NCBI GenBank assembly: GCA_022842935.1
Contig: JALHOP010000004.1
Span: forward strand, 310,001-374,000
Direction: 5' to 3'
Origin: Myxococcota bacterium
GTDB taxonomy: Bacteria > Myxococcota > XYA12-FULL-58-9 > JALHOP01
Length of the DNA stretch: 64,000 nucleotides
The stretch's first letter is position 1. The number at the start of each line of letters is the position of its first letter. Of the stretch, positions 33,432 through 42,559 are shown in pieces. A program made the translations under genes and the position numbers. The notes under the pieces were generated by a model, which was not told the origin of the DNA, searched no databases, and worked only from the letters and a program-made list of their open reading frames with translations.

Positions 33432-33890
33432 ATGAACCGCTACTTCTTCACGGCGGCGGTGGCTTTCGTGGTGTTCGCAGGCAGCTGCTCGAACGACGAA
33501 GACGTGGGCAACGATTGCCCAATGGAGGCACCGCCAAGCACAGGTGGCAACGAAACTGGGTCGGCCTATCCCCGCGACGTCGAAGTCAACACGGCGTTTC
33601 CCTGCGATTCTCTGACTTGCGTCAATACCGACGGTAGACCGTCTTACTGCTCGCGTGAGTGTCAATCGGATACTGGGTGTCCTACAGCGTTCCAGTGCGA
33701 GGAAATCATCTCCATCGGGCCGCTCGCTGGTCGCAAGTATTGCGTGTGGCGCGGGTGCCGCGCGCAGCTCGAATGCGGTGATGTAAAGAAATACGACTGC
33801 ATCGAAGGCAACTATGGACCGCTCAACCCGCCAGGTCTCTGCGGCCTGATCGGTGATGAAGTCGCGGAGACTGCGGACGAATCCCCATGA
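33432..33890 (+). CDS. Small Cys-containing lipoprotein
   Basis: 152 residues from ATG 33432 (the longer frame from 33417 puts five residues before the signal peptide). Lipobox FAGSC (Cys18 of 'FFTAAVAFVVFAGSC'). The mature part has about 11 Cys in short spacing ('CDSLTC', 'CSRECQSDTGCP', 'CVWRGC', 'CGD', 'CGL'), suggesting a disulphide-knitted domain related in style to its giant neighbour. Its stop overlaps the ATG of the next gene, so it is co-translated with the vWA lipoprotein. Function unknown; probably part of the same surface system. Confidence 0.75.
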   Translation: MNRYFFTAAVAFVVFAGSCSNDEDVGNDCPMEAPPSTGGNETGSAYPRDVEVNTAFPCDSLTCVNTDGRPSYCSRECQSDTGCPTAFQCEEIISIGPLAGRKYCVWRGCRAQLECGDVKKYDCIEGNYGPLNPPGLCGLIGDEVAETADESP

Positions 33891-35287
33891 AAGCGGTCAA
33901 GGCGTTGTTCCCGGTTTTCCTGCTCACGGTCGCGTGCCAGAGTTACCCGTTTGCGTTTCAGACCAACCAGCGCGTCGAGGCACGCAGTTATCAAGAGCAA
34001 GTATCGACGTCCGACAAAACGGATATTCTCTTCGTCATCGACAATTCGCCGTCGATGACCGAAGAGCGCGCAAACCTCAGGCAGAACATCGGCCGGTTTA
34101 TCCAGGTGCTGAGCCGGTCCGTCGTCGACTATCAGGTGGGGGTCATCACACCGGACGCTGACCGCGTGCCGGGACCGTCCTGCAAGCCGTGCTGCGACCT
34201 CGACACCGACGGCAACGGCCTACCGGACTTCTCGAGTTGCGACGGAGGAAGACTCGTTGCTGCGGATGGCCTGAGACGCGTGTTTCCTCGACCGGTGTCT
34301 GACGATCCGCTGGAGCTCCAGCAGAAGACTGAAGCGTTCATTGCCGATTTTAGCGCGGTCGTCGCGAGCTTGGGGGAGGGCGGCAGCCCGTTCGAGCGTA
34401 GCTTCGAGAATATGCAGACGGCGCTGTCTCCCGACAGCGAGGTCGCTGTGCGCGCGCTCAACTTCGGATTCTTGCGGCCTGACGCTGCGCTTGCCGTCAT
34501 CTTCATGACCGACGAAGACGACTGCACCTTCGCTGACAAGTCTTGGTACGCTCAAGCCGGCCGCGATGACTCGGATTGCTACGTCGACCCCACCGTCCAA
34601 CCGGTAAGCGAGTTCGTCGACTTTCTGCAGAATCTCAAGGGTGGCAGCATCGACCTTGTGCGCGGCGCCGCGATCATCGGCTCCGTCGAGGCTGTTGCCG
34701 CCCCGCTCGGCTACGAGGCTGCGGGTTGCTTTACCGATGCCAACGCGCTGCCGTCGAATGCCTGTGGCTGCTGGAGTACTCGTTTCGTGCCGGACAGAAC
34801 GACGTCCGACCCCGATGACGAGCTATTTTGCAATCTGATCTCCGGCCCGCCGTACGAGCAAACGAGCGAGCGGATTCCTGACCTTGGCAGCGGGCAGGGA
34901 GGCTGCTCCACGCTTCCGGGCGGGCGATATATGGCGTTTATTGAAGAGATCAACCGGCGCCGCATCGCTGCGGGTCTGAAGCTCGGCGTCGTAGCTGACT
35001 CGCTTTGTCGCGGAGACTATGGTCCGACCCTTGAGCGCATCGCCATCGACGTCGTCAGCGACAACTGCTTCCGCCTCATCGAGCAGCCGTCGCTCGACTT
35101 CGAGAGCATCCGCGTCGTGCGCAACGGTGAGATCCTGCCGCAGGTCGCCGATGACAGCGACGAGAGCGGTTGGGTCTATAACGTCGAATCGAACCGCGTC
35201 TGTCTCGCCAACATCACGAAATCCGTCAACGACACCTACGAGATCACTGTGGTCTCCGGCACGAAGGGCTTCGAGGCAGAAGAGTAA
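33887..35287 (+). CDS. von Willebrand A-domain lipoprotein
   Basis: 466 residues with lipobox TVAC (Cys17). A vWA domain with the MIDAS sequence Asp52-Asn-Ser54-Pro-Ser56 in 'DILFVIDNSPSMTEE'; a later 'FMTDEDDC' supplies the acidic MIDAS partner. A Ca-binding-like 'DLDTDGNGLPD' lies within the domain. The Cys-rich inserts (about 95-105, 285-330) are unusual for vWA domains and resemble those of the neighbouring lipoproteins. vWA proteins bind ligands in a metal-dependent way, for example in adhesion or complex assembly. It is convergent with the next gene, and their stops are 3 bases apart. Confidence 0.85.
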   Translation: MKAVKALFPVFLLTVACQSYPFAFQTNQRVEARSYQEQVSTSDKTDILFVIDNSPSMTEERANLRQNIGRFIQVLSRSVVDYQVGVITPDADRVPGPSCKPCCDLDTDGNGLPDFSSCDGGRLVAADGLRRVFPRPVSDDPLELQQKTEAFIADFSAVVASLGEGGSPFERSFENMQTALSPDSEVAVRALNFGFLRPDAALAVIFMTDEDDCTFADKSWYAQAGRDDSDCYVDPTVQPVSEFVDFLQNLKGGSIDLVRGAAIIGSVEAVAAPLGYEAAGCFTDANALPSNACGCWSTRFVPDRTTSDPDDELFCNLISGPPYEQTSERIPDLGSGQGGCSTLPGGRYMAFIEEINRRRIAAGLKLGVVADSLCRGDYGPTLERIAIDVVSDNCFRLIEQPSLDFESIRVVRNGEILPQVADDSDESGWVYNVESNRVCLANITKSVNDTYEITVVSGTKGFEAEE

Positions 35288-35290
35288 GCT

Positions 35291-36889
35291 TCACAACGCC
35301 GCGCACGCCACATGAGCTCCGAAAGGGGGCACCTCTTGCTCTGGAGAATATGTCCAAGCGACACAGACGCGCCCACCCATACCAGCCATTGAGAGGAACT
35401 CAGGCACTTCCCCAACGAGGCTCACCCCGCGGCCAGTACCGCTACCAGGAACCATTTCACTCCAACTTCCACCCCGGCTCGCCTTGATGTGAACCGCACC
35501 GTCCTGGAATGTCCCGTCAAACCAGTGAATGTAGCTCACGATGACGTTGTCGCGATCATCGACGAAGATACGGGGCTGCGTCACGTGAGAGCCAGGCGTG
35601 CTGACGCTCCCCGAGCCAAAGGGTACCCATTCTGTACCTGTCCATTGCACGGCGCGCGCTGAGCGTTGGAGTCCAGTTCCTGCACGGTCGACCATCACCA
35701 ACACCGGGCGGCCGCTCGATAGAAAGGCGACATCAGCCCAAGCTCCGGAGTACGTCGGGGTCGAGGCGAATCCGAGATCAGTGCCTGGAAGATAGTTCCA
35801 TTCCTCCGTGCCGGCTTCATGGAGTCTTGCAGCGACGCGAGTTGTGCCGTCTCCCGGGTTACCATGGAACGAGAGTAGCTCGCGGCCGCCCGGGCCGACA
35901 GCGAGGCCCGGCCAGTTCGTCGCCGAATAGCTGTCACTGAGGCCGCTACCCGAGGCGGAGCCTGCTGGCGTCTCCGTCCACGCTGCTCCGTTCCAACGCT
36001 TGAGGAAGATGGGCGTTGGATTGCTCCCGCCAGGCAGACCCGATTGCCATGCGAGGAGCGGATTGCCGTCGGATGCCACCGCCAAAGCCACCCACGTTGA
36101 GACGGAATCTAGCGGCTCGATTTCAGTTTGCTCGCCCCCATACGCGTCCCAAACGCCGTTTTGCCAGAACAAGACACGAACGGGCCGGCCAGTAACCACC
36201 GTACCGTCAATCCAAGTCAGGACAGGGCGCTCACCGTTGACTAGCGCGAAGTCGATGCCTTGGATCATCCCGTCGGTCGTGATGACACCGTTGGGCTCCG
36301 AGTCGATCTGAACCCATGCGCTTTCGTTCCAACGCCGTACCGCGATTCCGCCCCCCGCGCTGTTGAGTCCGTATGCGATGATCGGCCGAGCGTCTTTTCC
36401 AACCGCAATCTCAAGATAGCGTCCATTCCATCCCACTGTTGTCGCGAGGCCGATATCCACCAGCGCGACCGCTTTGCAGCTCGCATCTTCGCAGCCGCGA
36501 CTGTGGCAATCGTCGCGCCGTTCCTCGCGCACCCCGCAGCTATTGAACCAATAGACGTGCCCCTCGTCGCATCGCGCCTCCACGCGCGGCTGACACACCA
36601 AACACTGCGCGTTCTCACACGCGTCACGACAGTCTTCCGCGAGATCCTCGCGGCTGCCGCAACCGTCGAACCAATAGAGGTCCCCGGCGTCACATCGTGT
36701 TTCGGCGCGCGACTGACAGGGCTCACAACGGTTGTTGCTGTTGCAGTGCAGTCCGCTATCGCAAACGGACCCCTCCTTGCAGAAATCGCCCAGACTGCCG
36801 AAGTCGGGGGGGCTGAAGTCGAAGCACCCCGCGATGAGCAACGACACGAGCGCGAAGACGGTGCTCAAACGGCCCGCTATTGTGGTCAT
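35291..36889 (-). CDS. Cys-module lipoprotein with beta-rich C-terminus
   Basis: 532 residues, lipobox LIAGC (Cys22). Residues about 33-140 hold a Cys-rich region in which a unit of about 45 residues is duplicated: 'CQSRAETRCDAGDLYWFDGC' is repeated as 'CQPRVEARCDEGHVYWFNSC'. From about 150 the protein is beta-rich with regular 'GRPVL', 'GWNGRYLEIAVGK' and 'RPVLVMVDRAG' strands, like a beta-propeller. No enzyme motif. Transcribed toward the vWA lipoprotein gene, whose stop lies 3 bases away. A surface protein of unknown function. Confidence 0.75.
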   Translation of the reverse strand: MTTIAGRLSTVFALVSLLIAGCFDFSPPDFGSLGDFCKEGSVCDSGLHCNSNNRCEPCQSRAETRCDAGDLYWFDGCGSREDLAEDCRDACENAQCLVCQPRVEARCDEGHVYWFNSCGVREERRDDCHSRGCEDASCKAVALVDIGLATTVGWNGRYLEIAVGKDARPIIAYGLNSAGGGIAVRRWNESAWVQIDSEPNGVITTDGMIQGIDFALVNGERPVLTWIDGTVVTGRPVRVLFWQNGVWDAYGGEQTEIEPLDSVSTWVALAVASDGNPLLAWQSGLPGGSNPTPIFLKRWNGAAWTETPAGSASGSGLSDSYSATNWPGLAVGPGGRELLSFHGNPGDGTTRVAARLHEAGTEEWNYLPGTDLGFASTPTYSGAWADVAFLSSGRPVLVMVDRAGTGLQRSARAVQWTGTEWVPFGSGSVSTPGSHVTQPRIFVDDRDNVIVSYIHWFDGTFQDGAVHIKASRGGSWSEMVPGSGTGRGVSLVGEVPEFLSMAGMGGRVCVAWTYSPEQEVPPFGAHVACAAL

Positions 36890-36965
36890 TGCGTTACGCT
36901 AAACCGTGGAACGCACATGTTGCAATGCGCTAGTGTTTCGCGCGGCACCGTCCCAGGAAACAGTC

Positions 36966-38234
36966 ATGTCATCGGTTGTGTGTGTCGTTTTCGCGATAGT
37001 CTCCCAGGCGCTGGCTGTTGAAGATTCAACCGTTGTGGTCGCGACTGAGGTGAACGCTGAATTGTTCGCTCGTATGGAGCGGATCCGTGACTGGCACATA
37101 GCGGTGGGGGAGTGCGCCGTCGATGTCATCGAATGGCAGCGGCGCCTCACGGGCCTTGCGAACCCTGCGCTCCCCGATGCGGCTAGTATCGAAGCCATGC
37201 TCGATAGCGCCACGGACTGCGAGGCGCGCTTCGATCGTGGCTGCGCCCTGCGTCTTCGCGAAGAGGTGCTGCACGCCTACGACAACAACGTTGTGCCGAG
37301 GCGCGACCTGGTCATACTTGCAGCGCGCGCGTTGCATGACATGGCGGCGGCGGAACTCGCTGATGAACGCCCGGGTGAAGCCGCGCGGCTAGGGCGAGTC
37401 GCGATGCGACGGTTCTCCAACGTGCCGCTCGACAACAATCGGCATCCTCCTGCGGTTGCTCACCTCCTTGCGAGTGCGACCGTGGAGCTGAGGCGCGCGC
37501 CTGTTACCAACGTGACGTTTCGTACAACTCGGCCGGGCCGAGTCTTTCTGGATGGAACGCAGGACCAGGCGATCTCCGAGGCTTTGTCCTGGAATCTTCC
37601 GCAGGGCTCCTACCGCGTTTGGATAGCTGACGGTGCGACAAGCTCACTCATGCATGAAGTCACCGTCGCGTCTACGGCCATGACTGTCGACATCGATTTT
37701 GCGCTCGAGTCTGCGCTGTCCTGGCAGCCGGTTCCGCAGTTGCGCTGCGGTGCCGAATGCCCCCAGCGGCTTCGCGCCTTGGCTCGACGGGTCGGCGTTA
37801 GTCGCGCACTCGGATTGAGTTTGCCAACGCAACACGCGCCAGCACTCGGGGCGTATGTGCGCGCAAGCGACGGTAGAGTAGAGACCATTCCCATCGCGGC
37901 CTTGTCAGAGATAGCGCCTCCGATGATGGCCCGGAGCGCCGCAGAAATGCCCTCTAGCGTTGATCGCTTTTCGGCGTGGTCGCTACTGCCCTTCGGCGTC
38001 GGCCAGCTTGCACAGGAGCGCTACGTCTCGGGTGCGATCCATGGCGGGGTGCAGGTTGGGCTGCTGGCATGGCATGTTGTCGCGGCGTCTCGCGCTAGCT
38101 CCTACGATGGGCCGAGTCCTGACGCGTCCGAACGCCGCCGCGAGCAGCGCAACCTTAGCGGCGCTTTGCTCATTGGCGCTGCGGTTGCCAGTGTCATTGA
38201 GGCTGTCGTGGTTGGAGCCGTCGCGCCCAACTAG
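36966..38234 (+). CDS. PEGA-like exported protein with membrane tail
   Basis: 422 residues from ATG 36966 (the frame opens earlier at 36906, but this start gives a clean signal peptide, ending about residue 16). About 40-200 is helical, TPR-like. A PEGA-type beta module follows ('RPGRVFLDGTQDQAISEALS' and 'GSYRVWIADG', about 205-235). The C-terminus (about 340-422) has two hydrophobic segments ('LLPFGVGQLAQERYVSGAI', 'LSGALLIGAAVASVIEAVV') typical of myxobacterial PEGA proteins that end in a DUF5683-like membrane tail. Probably membrane-tethered and facing the periplasm. It shares a divergent 77-base promoter gap with the Cys-module lipoprotein. Confidence 0.7.
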   Translation: MSSVVCVVFAIVSQALAVEDSTVVVATEVNAELFARMERIRDWHIAVGECAVDVIEWQRRLTGLANPALPDAASIEAMLDSATDCEARFDRGCALRLREEVLHAYDNNVVPRRDLVILAARALHDMAAAELADERPGEAARLGRVAMRRFSNVPLDNNRHPPAVAHLLASATVELRRAPVTNVTFRTTRPGRVFLDGTQDQAISEALSWNLPQGSYRVWIADGATSSLMHEVTVASTAMTVDIDFALESALSWQPVPQLRCGAECPQRLRALARRVGVSRALGLSLPTQHAPALGAYVRASDGRVETIPIAALSEIAPPMMARSAAEMPSSVDRFSAWSLLPFGVGQLAQERYVSGAIHGGVQVGLLAWHVVAASRASSYDGPSPDASERRREQRNLSGALLIGAAVASVIEAVVVGAVAPN

Positions 38235-38362
38235 CGCCGCCGGAGCAGTCGGGCGCTCGAAGGGGGCGCGCCCTGGTCGATCAAGGCAAGGGGCAGGACC
38301 GCCAAGCCTGAAAAAAGTCTTCGCGGCCCACTGGGAGGCTGCTAGTAAAGCACACTAAATCT

Positions 38363-40312
38363 ATGGGTAGACGCCTGTTACCTGCGAGCGAGAGTGTCTT
38401 CTCGCTCGCTGTCTTCTTCGCTGCGGCGCTGCTCGTGCTCCCCGCGCACGCGCAGACCGCGCTCGTCGCCCCGTCGCAGCTCGACCTCCAGCTCTTCAAG
38501 CCCTCCATGGATAGCGCAGGTCTGCTCAACCTGAACGTTGGCGGCACCGGCGGCCACCTGACCACGCGCGGCGGCGTGTGGCTCGACTACTCGCGGCGTC
38601 TGCTGCGCACCGAGATCGATGGCACCGACGTCAAATTGGGCGACGTTGTCGGCCAGCGCCTCGACGCGACCGCTATCGCGACCCTCGGCATCCTGAGTCG
38701 CTTCGAGATCGGCGTCGCCATGCCGTTCAACATCTACCAGACCGGCCTCGACACGCCGCTCGTCCGCGACGTTATTGGCAAGCAGGAGCTCAGTAAGTCC
38801 GGCGTCTCCGACTTGCGCCTCATGGCCAAGGGCAGCCTCCTCACCGAGACCGATAGCCGGCCGGCGCTCGCGCTCGTGGTCGAGGCCAGCGTGCCAACCG
38901 GCGACGCGGAAGAGCTGCGCAGCGAGCCGTCGTGGACCATCACGCCGCAGGTGGCGGGCAGTAAACGCTTTGGCGCCTTCAACGTCGTTGCGAACCTGGG
39001 TTACCGACACCGCAACGAAAACGCGCGCATCTACACCATCGGCCTCGGCGACGAGTTCATTTACAGACTGGGCGGTACCTACGCGATCCCGCGCCGCGGT
39101 GGCCCGTCGCTCTACAGCATCATCACCTCGCTATACGGCTCGACGCCGACGAGCGACATCTTCGGCTTCGGCGGGAAAGACCGCGCCATCTTGAAGAACA
39201 GCATGGAGCTTGCTGTCGCTGGCGCGCGTCGCATCACGACCTCGGTCGGTAACTTCCGTGTCAGCGCGGGCGTTGGCTTGGGACTCTTGCCCGGCTACGG
39301 CTCGCCGCAGGTGCGCGGCATTCTGTCGTTCGACTTCTTGAACCGCGAGCCGTTTGACGACGACGACCGCGACGGCATCGTCAACGTCAACGACAAGTGT
39401 CCCGGTGTCGCCGAGGATCTTGACGACTTCGAGGACCTCGACGGCTGTCCAGAGATCGACAACGACAGTGACGGCATCGAAGACATCGACGACGAGTGCC
39501 CGAACAAACCCGAGGACAAAGACAACTTCGAAGACTTCGACGGTTGCCCAGAGGTGAGCGAGCTCGACGTCGACACCGACGGAGTCGACGACGCGCACGA
39601 CAAGTGCCCCGACACGCGCGAGGACTTCGACGGTCACGAGGACGAGGACGGCTGCTTCGACCCCGACAACGACGGCGATGGGCTGACCGACATCTCGGAC
39701 CTGTGCCCCGAGGAGTTCGAGGACCAGGCGACAAGCGCGGACAAGGACGGCTGCCCGTCGGGTCTCGAGATGCAGGCGCTCGCCGTGCTCGACCGTAACG
39801 CCATCAGCACCAGCGCGCCGGTCGAGTTCACTGAGAAGGGTGGGGTCGCGCCGCAGTCTGCGGGCATCCTCAATCAAGTGGCCTTGCTCCTGCGTGAGCA
39901 CAACGAGATCGTCCAGCTCACCGTGCAGGTGACGCCCATGAAGAACCTGCCAGTGATGAAGAAGCAGGCAGAGCGTCGCGCCAAGGCGGTGGTCGACTAC
40001 CTCGCGGCGCGCGGCGTCGAGCGTGCGCGCCTCATCGCAGAGGGCGACAAGACGGGACCCAAGCCGGGCGACGTCCGCTTCATCATCACCAAGCAGCTCT
40101 CGGTTCAGGGTCAACCGCCTGCGAAGCCTGCTCCCAAGGCGGTAACGCCCGGGCAAAAAGTCCCGCCGGTGATCGTGCCCGAGACACCGGCGCCGGTACC
40201 GGAACCGGAGATTAAGTCCCCGCCGCCAGGGCAAAGTGGGGCGCTGGGCGCGCCTCCCACCAAGGCCAAAGGCAAGGGCGCCAAGGCAAAGGGTAAGGCC
40301 ATCCCGCGTTGA
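38363..40312 (+). CDS. OmpA-like protein with thrombospondin type 3 repeats
   Basis: 649 residues with a signal peptide (AHA, about 31). An N-terminal beta-barrel-like domain (about 32-325), four Asp-rich thrombospondin type 3-like repeats ('DRDGIVNVNDKCP', 'DSDGIEDIDDECP', 'DTDGVDDAHDKCP', 'DGDGLTDISDLCP', about 330-475) that should bind Ca2+, an OmpA-like C-terminal domain (about 480-590, 'QAERRAKAVVDYL'), and a basic Pro/Lys tail (about 595-649). The OmpA domain lacks the usual TDxxG Asp, so peptidoglycan binding is uncertain. Proteins of this plan link outer membrane and cell wall in myxobacteria. Single gene. Confidence 0.83.
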   Translation: MGRRLLPASESVFSLAVFFAAALLVLPAHAQTALVAPSQLDLQLFKPSMDSAGLLNLNVGGTGGHLTTRGGVWLDYSRRLLRTEIDGTDVKLGDVVGQRLDATAIATLGILSRFEIGVAMPFNIYQTGLDTPLVRDVIGKQELSKSGVSDLRLMAKGSLLTETDSRPALALVVEASVPTGDAEELRSEPSWTITPQVAGSKRFGAFNVVANLGYRHRNENARIYTIGLGDEFIYRLGGTYAIPRRGGPSLYSIITSLYGSTPTSDIFGFGGKDRAILKNSMELAVAGARRITTSVGNFRVSAGVGLGLLPGYGSPQVRGILSFDFLNREPFDDDDRDGIVNVNDKCPGVAEDLDDFEDLDGCPEIDNDSDGIEDIDDECPNKPEDKDNFEDFDGCPEVSELDVDTDGVDDAHDKCPDTREDFDGHEDEDGCFDPDNDGDGLTDISDLCPEEFEDQATSADKDGCPSGLEMQALAVLDRNAISTSAPVEFTEKGGVAPQSAGILNQVALLLREHNEIVQLTVQVTPMKNLPVMKKQAERRAKAVVDYLAARGVERARLIAEGDKTGPKPGDVRFIITKQLSVQGQPPAKPAPKAVTPGQKVPPVIVPETPAPVPEPEIKSPPPGQSGALGAPPTKAKGKGAKAKGKAIPR

Positions 40313-40343
40313 CATGGCGTAACCGGCCGGCCAGCTTGGACGT

Positions 40344-41552
40344 ATGGAGTTGTTCGGTCGCGGCAGCGAGCGCCACGTGATTTACGTCGATAACCACGCG
40401 ACGACCCGCATCGATCCGCGCGTCCTCGACCGCATGATGCCGTACCTCACTGAGGACTACGGCAATGCGTCGAGCCGCAACCACGTTTTTGGTTGGAAAG
40501 CCGAAGAGGCTGTCGAGGTCGCGCGCGGTCACGTCGCCCAGCTCATCGGCGCGACACCCCGGGAAATCGTCTTCACGAGCGGCGCTACCGAATCGAACAA
40601 TCTCGCGATTTTTGGCGTCGCCGAGGCGCTCGCCGAGCGCGGTCGGCACATCGTCACGCAAGCGACCGAACACAAAGCCGTGCTCGATGTGGTGTCCGTT
40701 CTCGCGGCCCGCGGGTTCGAGGTGACAATCCTCGATGTCGACATACACGGTCAGCTCGACCCCCAACGCGTCGCCGAAGCGCTGCGGCCCGACACCATTC
40801 TCGTTTCGGTGATGCTCGCGAACAACGAGATCGGCACCATCCAGCGTTTGCCCGATATAGGCGACCTGTGCCGCGCCGCTGGCGTCTACTTGCACACCGA
40901 TGCCACGCAGGGCGTGGGCAAGATCCCCTTCGACGTTACGACCGCCAGAGCCGACCTCGTGTCGTTTTCAGCGCACAAGATGTACGGCCCGAAAGGCGTC
41001 GGCGCGCTCTACGTCCGCCGCCGTGATCCCCGCGTCAACATCGCCGCCATGCTTTTCGGGGGTGGTCACGAGCGCGGCCTGCGCAGCGGCACCCTCAACG
41101 TCCCGGGCATCGTTGGCTTCGGCGAGGCGTCACGCATCGCTTTGCTCGGTCGCGACGACGAGGCGGTTCGCATCCTCGGCCTGCGCGATCGCCTCCAGGC
41201 CATGCTCACGGGCTCGCTTCCGAGTGCCCGCGTCCTAGGGCACCCCACGGAAAGGCTGCCGGGCAATCTCAATATCGTCGTCCCTGGCGCGTCCGCCGAA
41301 GAGCTGATGCTCGCGATGCCCGATATCGCCGTCTCGAGCGGGGCTGCCTGCGCGAGTGCTCAAAGACTGCCGTCCCACGTGTTGCAGGCCATTGGAATTG
41401 CGCCCGAGATTGCTCAGGGCTCATTGCGCTTCGGCATCGGCCGCTTCAACACCCTCGATGAGATGCTGCGGGTGGCCGAGCGGGTGCTTGCGGCACCAGG
41501 GGAGGCGGGTGTCGTGCTGCGGGCCGAACCAACCGCCGAGCGCCTGCATTGA
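40344..41552 (+). CDS. iscS: Cysteine desulfurase (IscS/NifS family)
   Basis: 402 residues, ATG 40344. A class V aminotransferase that supplies sulphur for Fe-S clusters. PLP lysine Lys212 in 'SAHKMYGPKGVGAL'; catalytic Cys336 in 'SSGAACASAQRLPSHVL', in the mobile loop. The N-terminus 'YVDNHATTRIDPRVL' is the DNHATTR form found in a subset of proteobacterial NifS-like enzymes. 34 bases downstream is an IscA-type gene, but no iscU, hscA or fdx follows. The symbol is by family, not by proven orthology. Confidence 0.93.
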   Translation: MELFGRGSERHVIYVDNHATTRIDPRVLDRMMPYLTEDYGNASSRNHVFGWKAEEAVEVARGHVAQLIGATPREIVFTSGATESNNLAIFGVAEALAERGRHIVTQATEHKAVLDVVSVLAARGFEVTILDVDIHGQLDPQRVAEALRPDTILVSVMLANNEIGTIQRLPDIGDLCRAAGVYLHTDATQGVGKIPFDVTTARADLVSFSAHKMYGPKGVGALYVRRRDPRVNIAAMLFGGGHERGLRSGTLNVPGIVGFGEASRIALLGRDDEAVRILGLRDRLQAMLTGSLPSARVLGHPTERLPGNLNIVVPGASAEELMLAMPDIAVSSGAACASAQRLPSHVLQAIGIAPEIAQGSLRFGIGRFNTLDEMLRVAERVLAAPGEAGVVLRAEPTAERLH

Positions 41553-41586
41553 CGACCGAGGGTGCAGCAGGGCACCTTAGCGGGGC

Positions 41587-41907
41587 ATGATCAGCGTCAC
41601 CGAAAGCGCCGCCAAGAAGGTCCTCTCCCTTGCCGAGAAAGAGGGCAAGCCTCCCGTTCTGCGGGTGGGTGTGCGCGGCGGGGGGTGCTCTGGCATGAGC
41701 TACTTCATGGACTTCGACACCTCGAACCGCGACGGGGACGCAACCCTCGAGGTCCTCGGGGTCAAGGTCGTCATCGACCCGAAGAGCCTGAAGCTCATCG
41801 ATGGCACCGAGCTCGATTACGAGACCAAGCTCTTATCGGGCGGCTTCAAGTGGAACAATCCGAAGGCGAAGCGAAACTGCAGCTGCGGTGAGTCATTCAC
41901 CTTCTAG
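41587..41907 (+). CDS. IscA/ErpA-type Fe-S carrier
   Basis: 106 residues with the HesB-domain Cys ligands Cys34 ('GGGCSGMSY'), Cys98 and Cys100 ('NCSCGESFTF'). A-type carriers pass Fe-S clusters to apoproteins. The spacing to the desulfurase (34 bases) fits an operon. The length is normal for IscA/ErpA. Which subgroup (IscA, ErpA, SufA) cannot be told from sequence alone. The next gene, an ECF sigma factor, starts 7 bases after it. Confidence 0.92.
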   Translation: MISVTESAAKKVLSLAEKEGKPPVLRVGVRGGGCSGMSYFMDFDTSNRDGDATLEVLGVKVVIDPKSLKLIDGTELDYETKLLSGGFKWNNPKAKRNCSCGESFTF

Positions 41908-41914
41908 GGAACAG

Positions 41915-42559
41915 ATGCCCCCCGAGCCGCGTGTAAGCGCGGTGGCGCAGGGACAAAGCCACAAGCCCTCGGGGGACAGCACCGAGATTGACGACGTGAC
42001 GCTGGAGCGCGCGAAGCGCGGTGATCCAGCCGCGCGGGAGCGTTTCGTCAAGCTCTACGAGGCGCGTGTCTACGCACTCGTGGGTCGCCTCCTGCTGACC
42101 TGTCCCTCCGAGGTCGACGATGTGGCTCAGGAGGTCTTCGTGCGCGCACTCGGTGCCTTGAGCCGTGTGGAAACACGTGGCGATTCGAAGATCTCGACCT
42201 GGCTCCTGACCATCGCAACACGTGCATCGATCGACGTGCTGAGGCGTACTGCGCGCGCGGAGCGCAGACATGGCAGGGCCGCAGCCGATACGGCGTCTTT
42301 CCCCGACACAGAGCCGTTCTCCGATATGGTCATGGCCCGCGATCTCGATACGCGGGTGCGCCGGGTGCTCGCCGAGCTTTCGCATGATCACCGCGCTGTC
42401 CTGGTGCTGCGCGCCTACCACGATCTCGACTACGGCGAGATTGCGGAGGTGTTGGGCATCGACGAGGGAACCGTCAAATCGCGCTTGTCGCGTGCGAGGA
42501 TGGCACTCAAGGCCGAGCTCGAGCGTGAGACTTTACGTAACGCAGGTGGAAAAGCATGA
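41915..42559 (+). CDS. ECF sigma factor (RpoE-like)
   Basis: 214 residues from ATG 41915 (AGGGA upstream). Region 2: 'RFVKLYEARVYALVGRLL' and 'EVDDVAQEVFVRALGAL'; region 4 helix-turn-helix: 'LDYGEIAEVLGIDEGTVKS'. ECF sigma factors direct RNA polymerase to envelope-stress or metal promoters and are usually held by an anti-sigma factor encoded next door. Here the anti-sigma gene overlaps by ATGA. A linker of about 40 residues precedes region 2. Promoter targets are unknown. Confidence 0.94.
   Translation: MPPEPRVSAVAQGQSHKPSGDSTEIDDVTLERAKRGDPAARERFVKLYEARVYALVGRLLLTCPSEVDDVAQEVFVRALGALSRVETRGDSKISTWLLTIATRASIDVLRRTARAERRHGRAAADTASFPDTEPFSDMVMARDLDTRVRRVLAELSHDHRAVLVLRAYHDLDYGEIAEVLGIDEGTVKSRLSRARMALKAELERETLRNAGGKA

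Noticed and set aside
38270-38285. CCTGGTCGAT in an intergenic gap
   Set aside because: Only 10 bases match; no second unit nearby.
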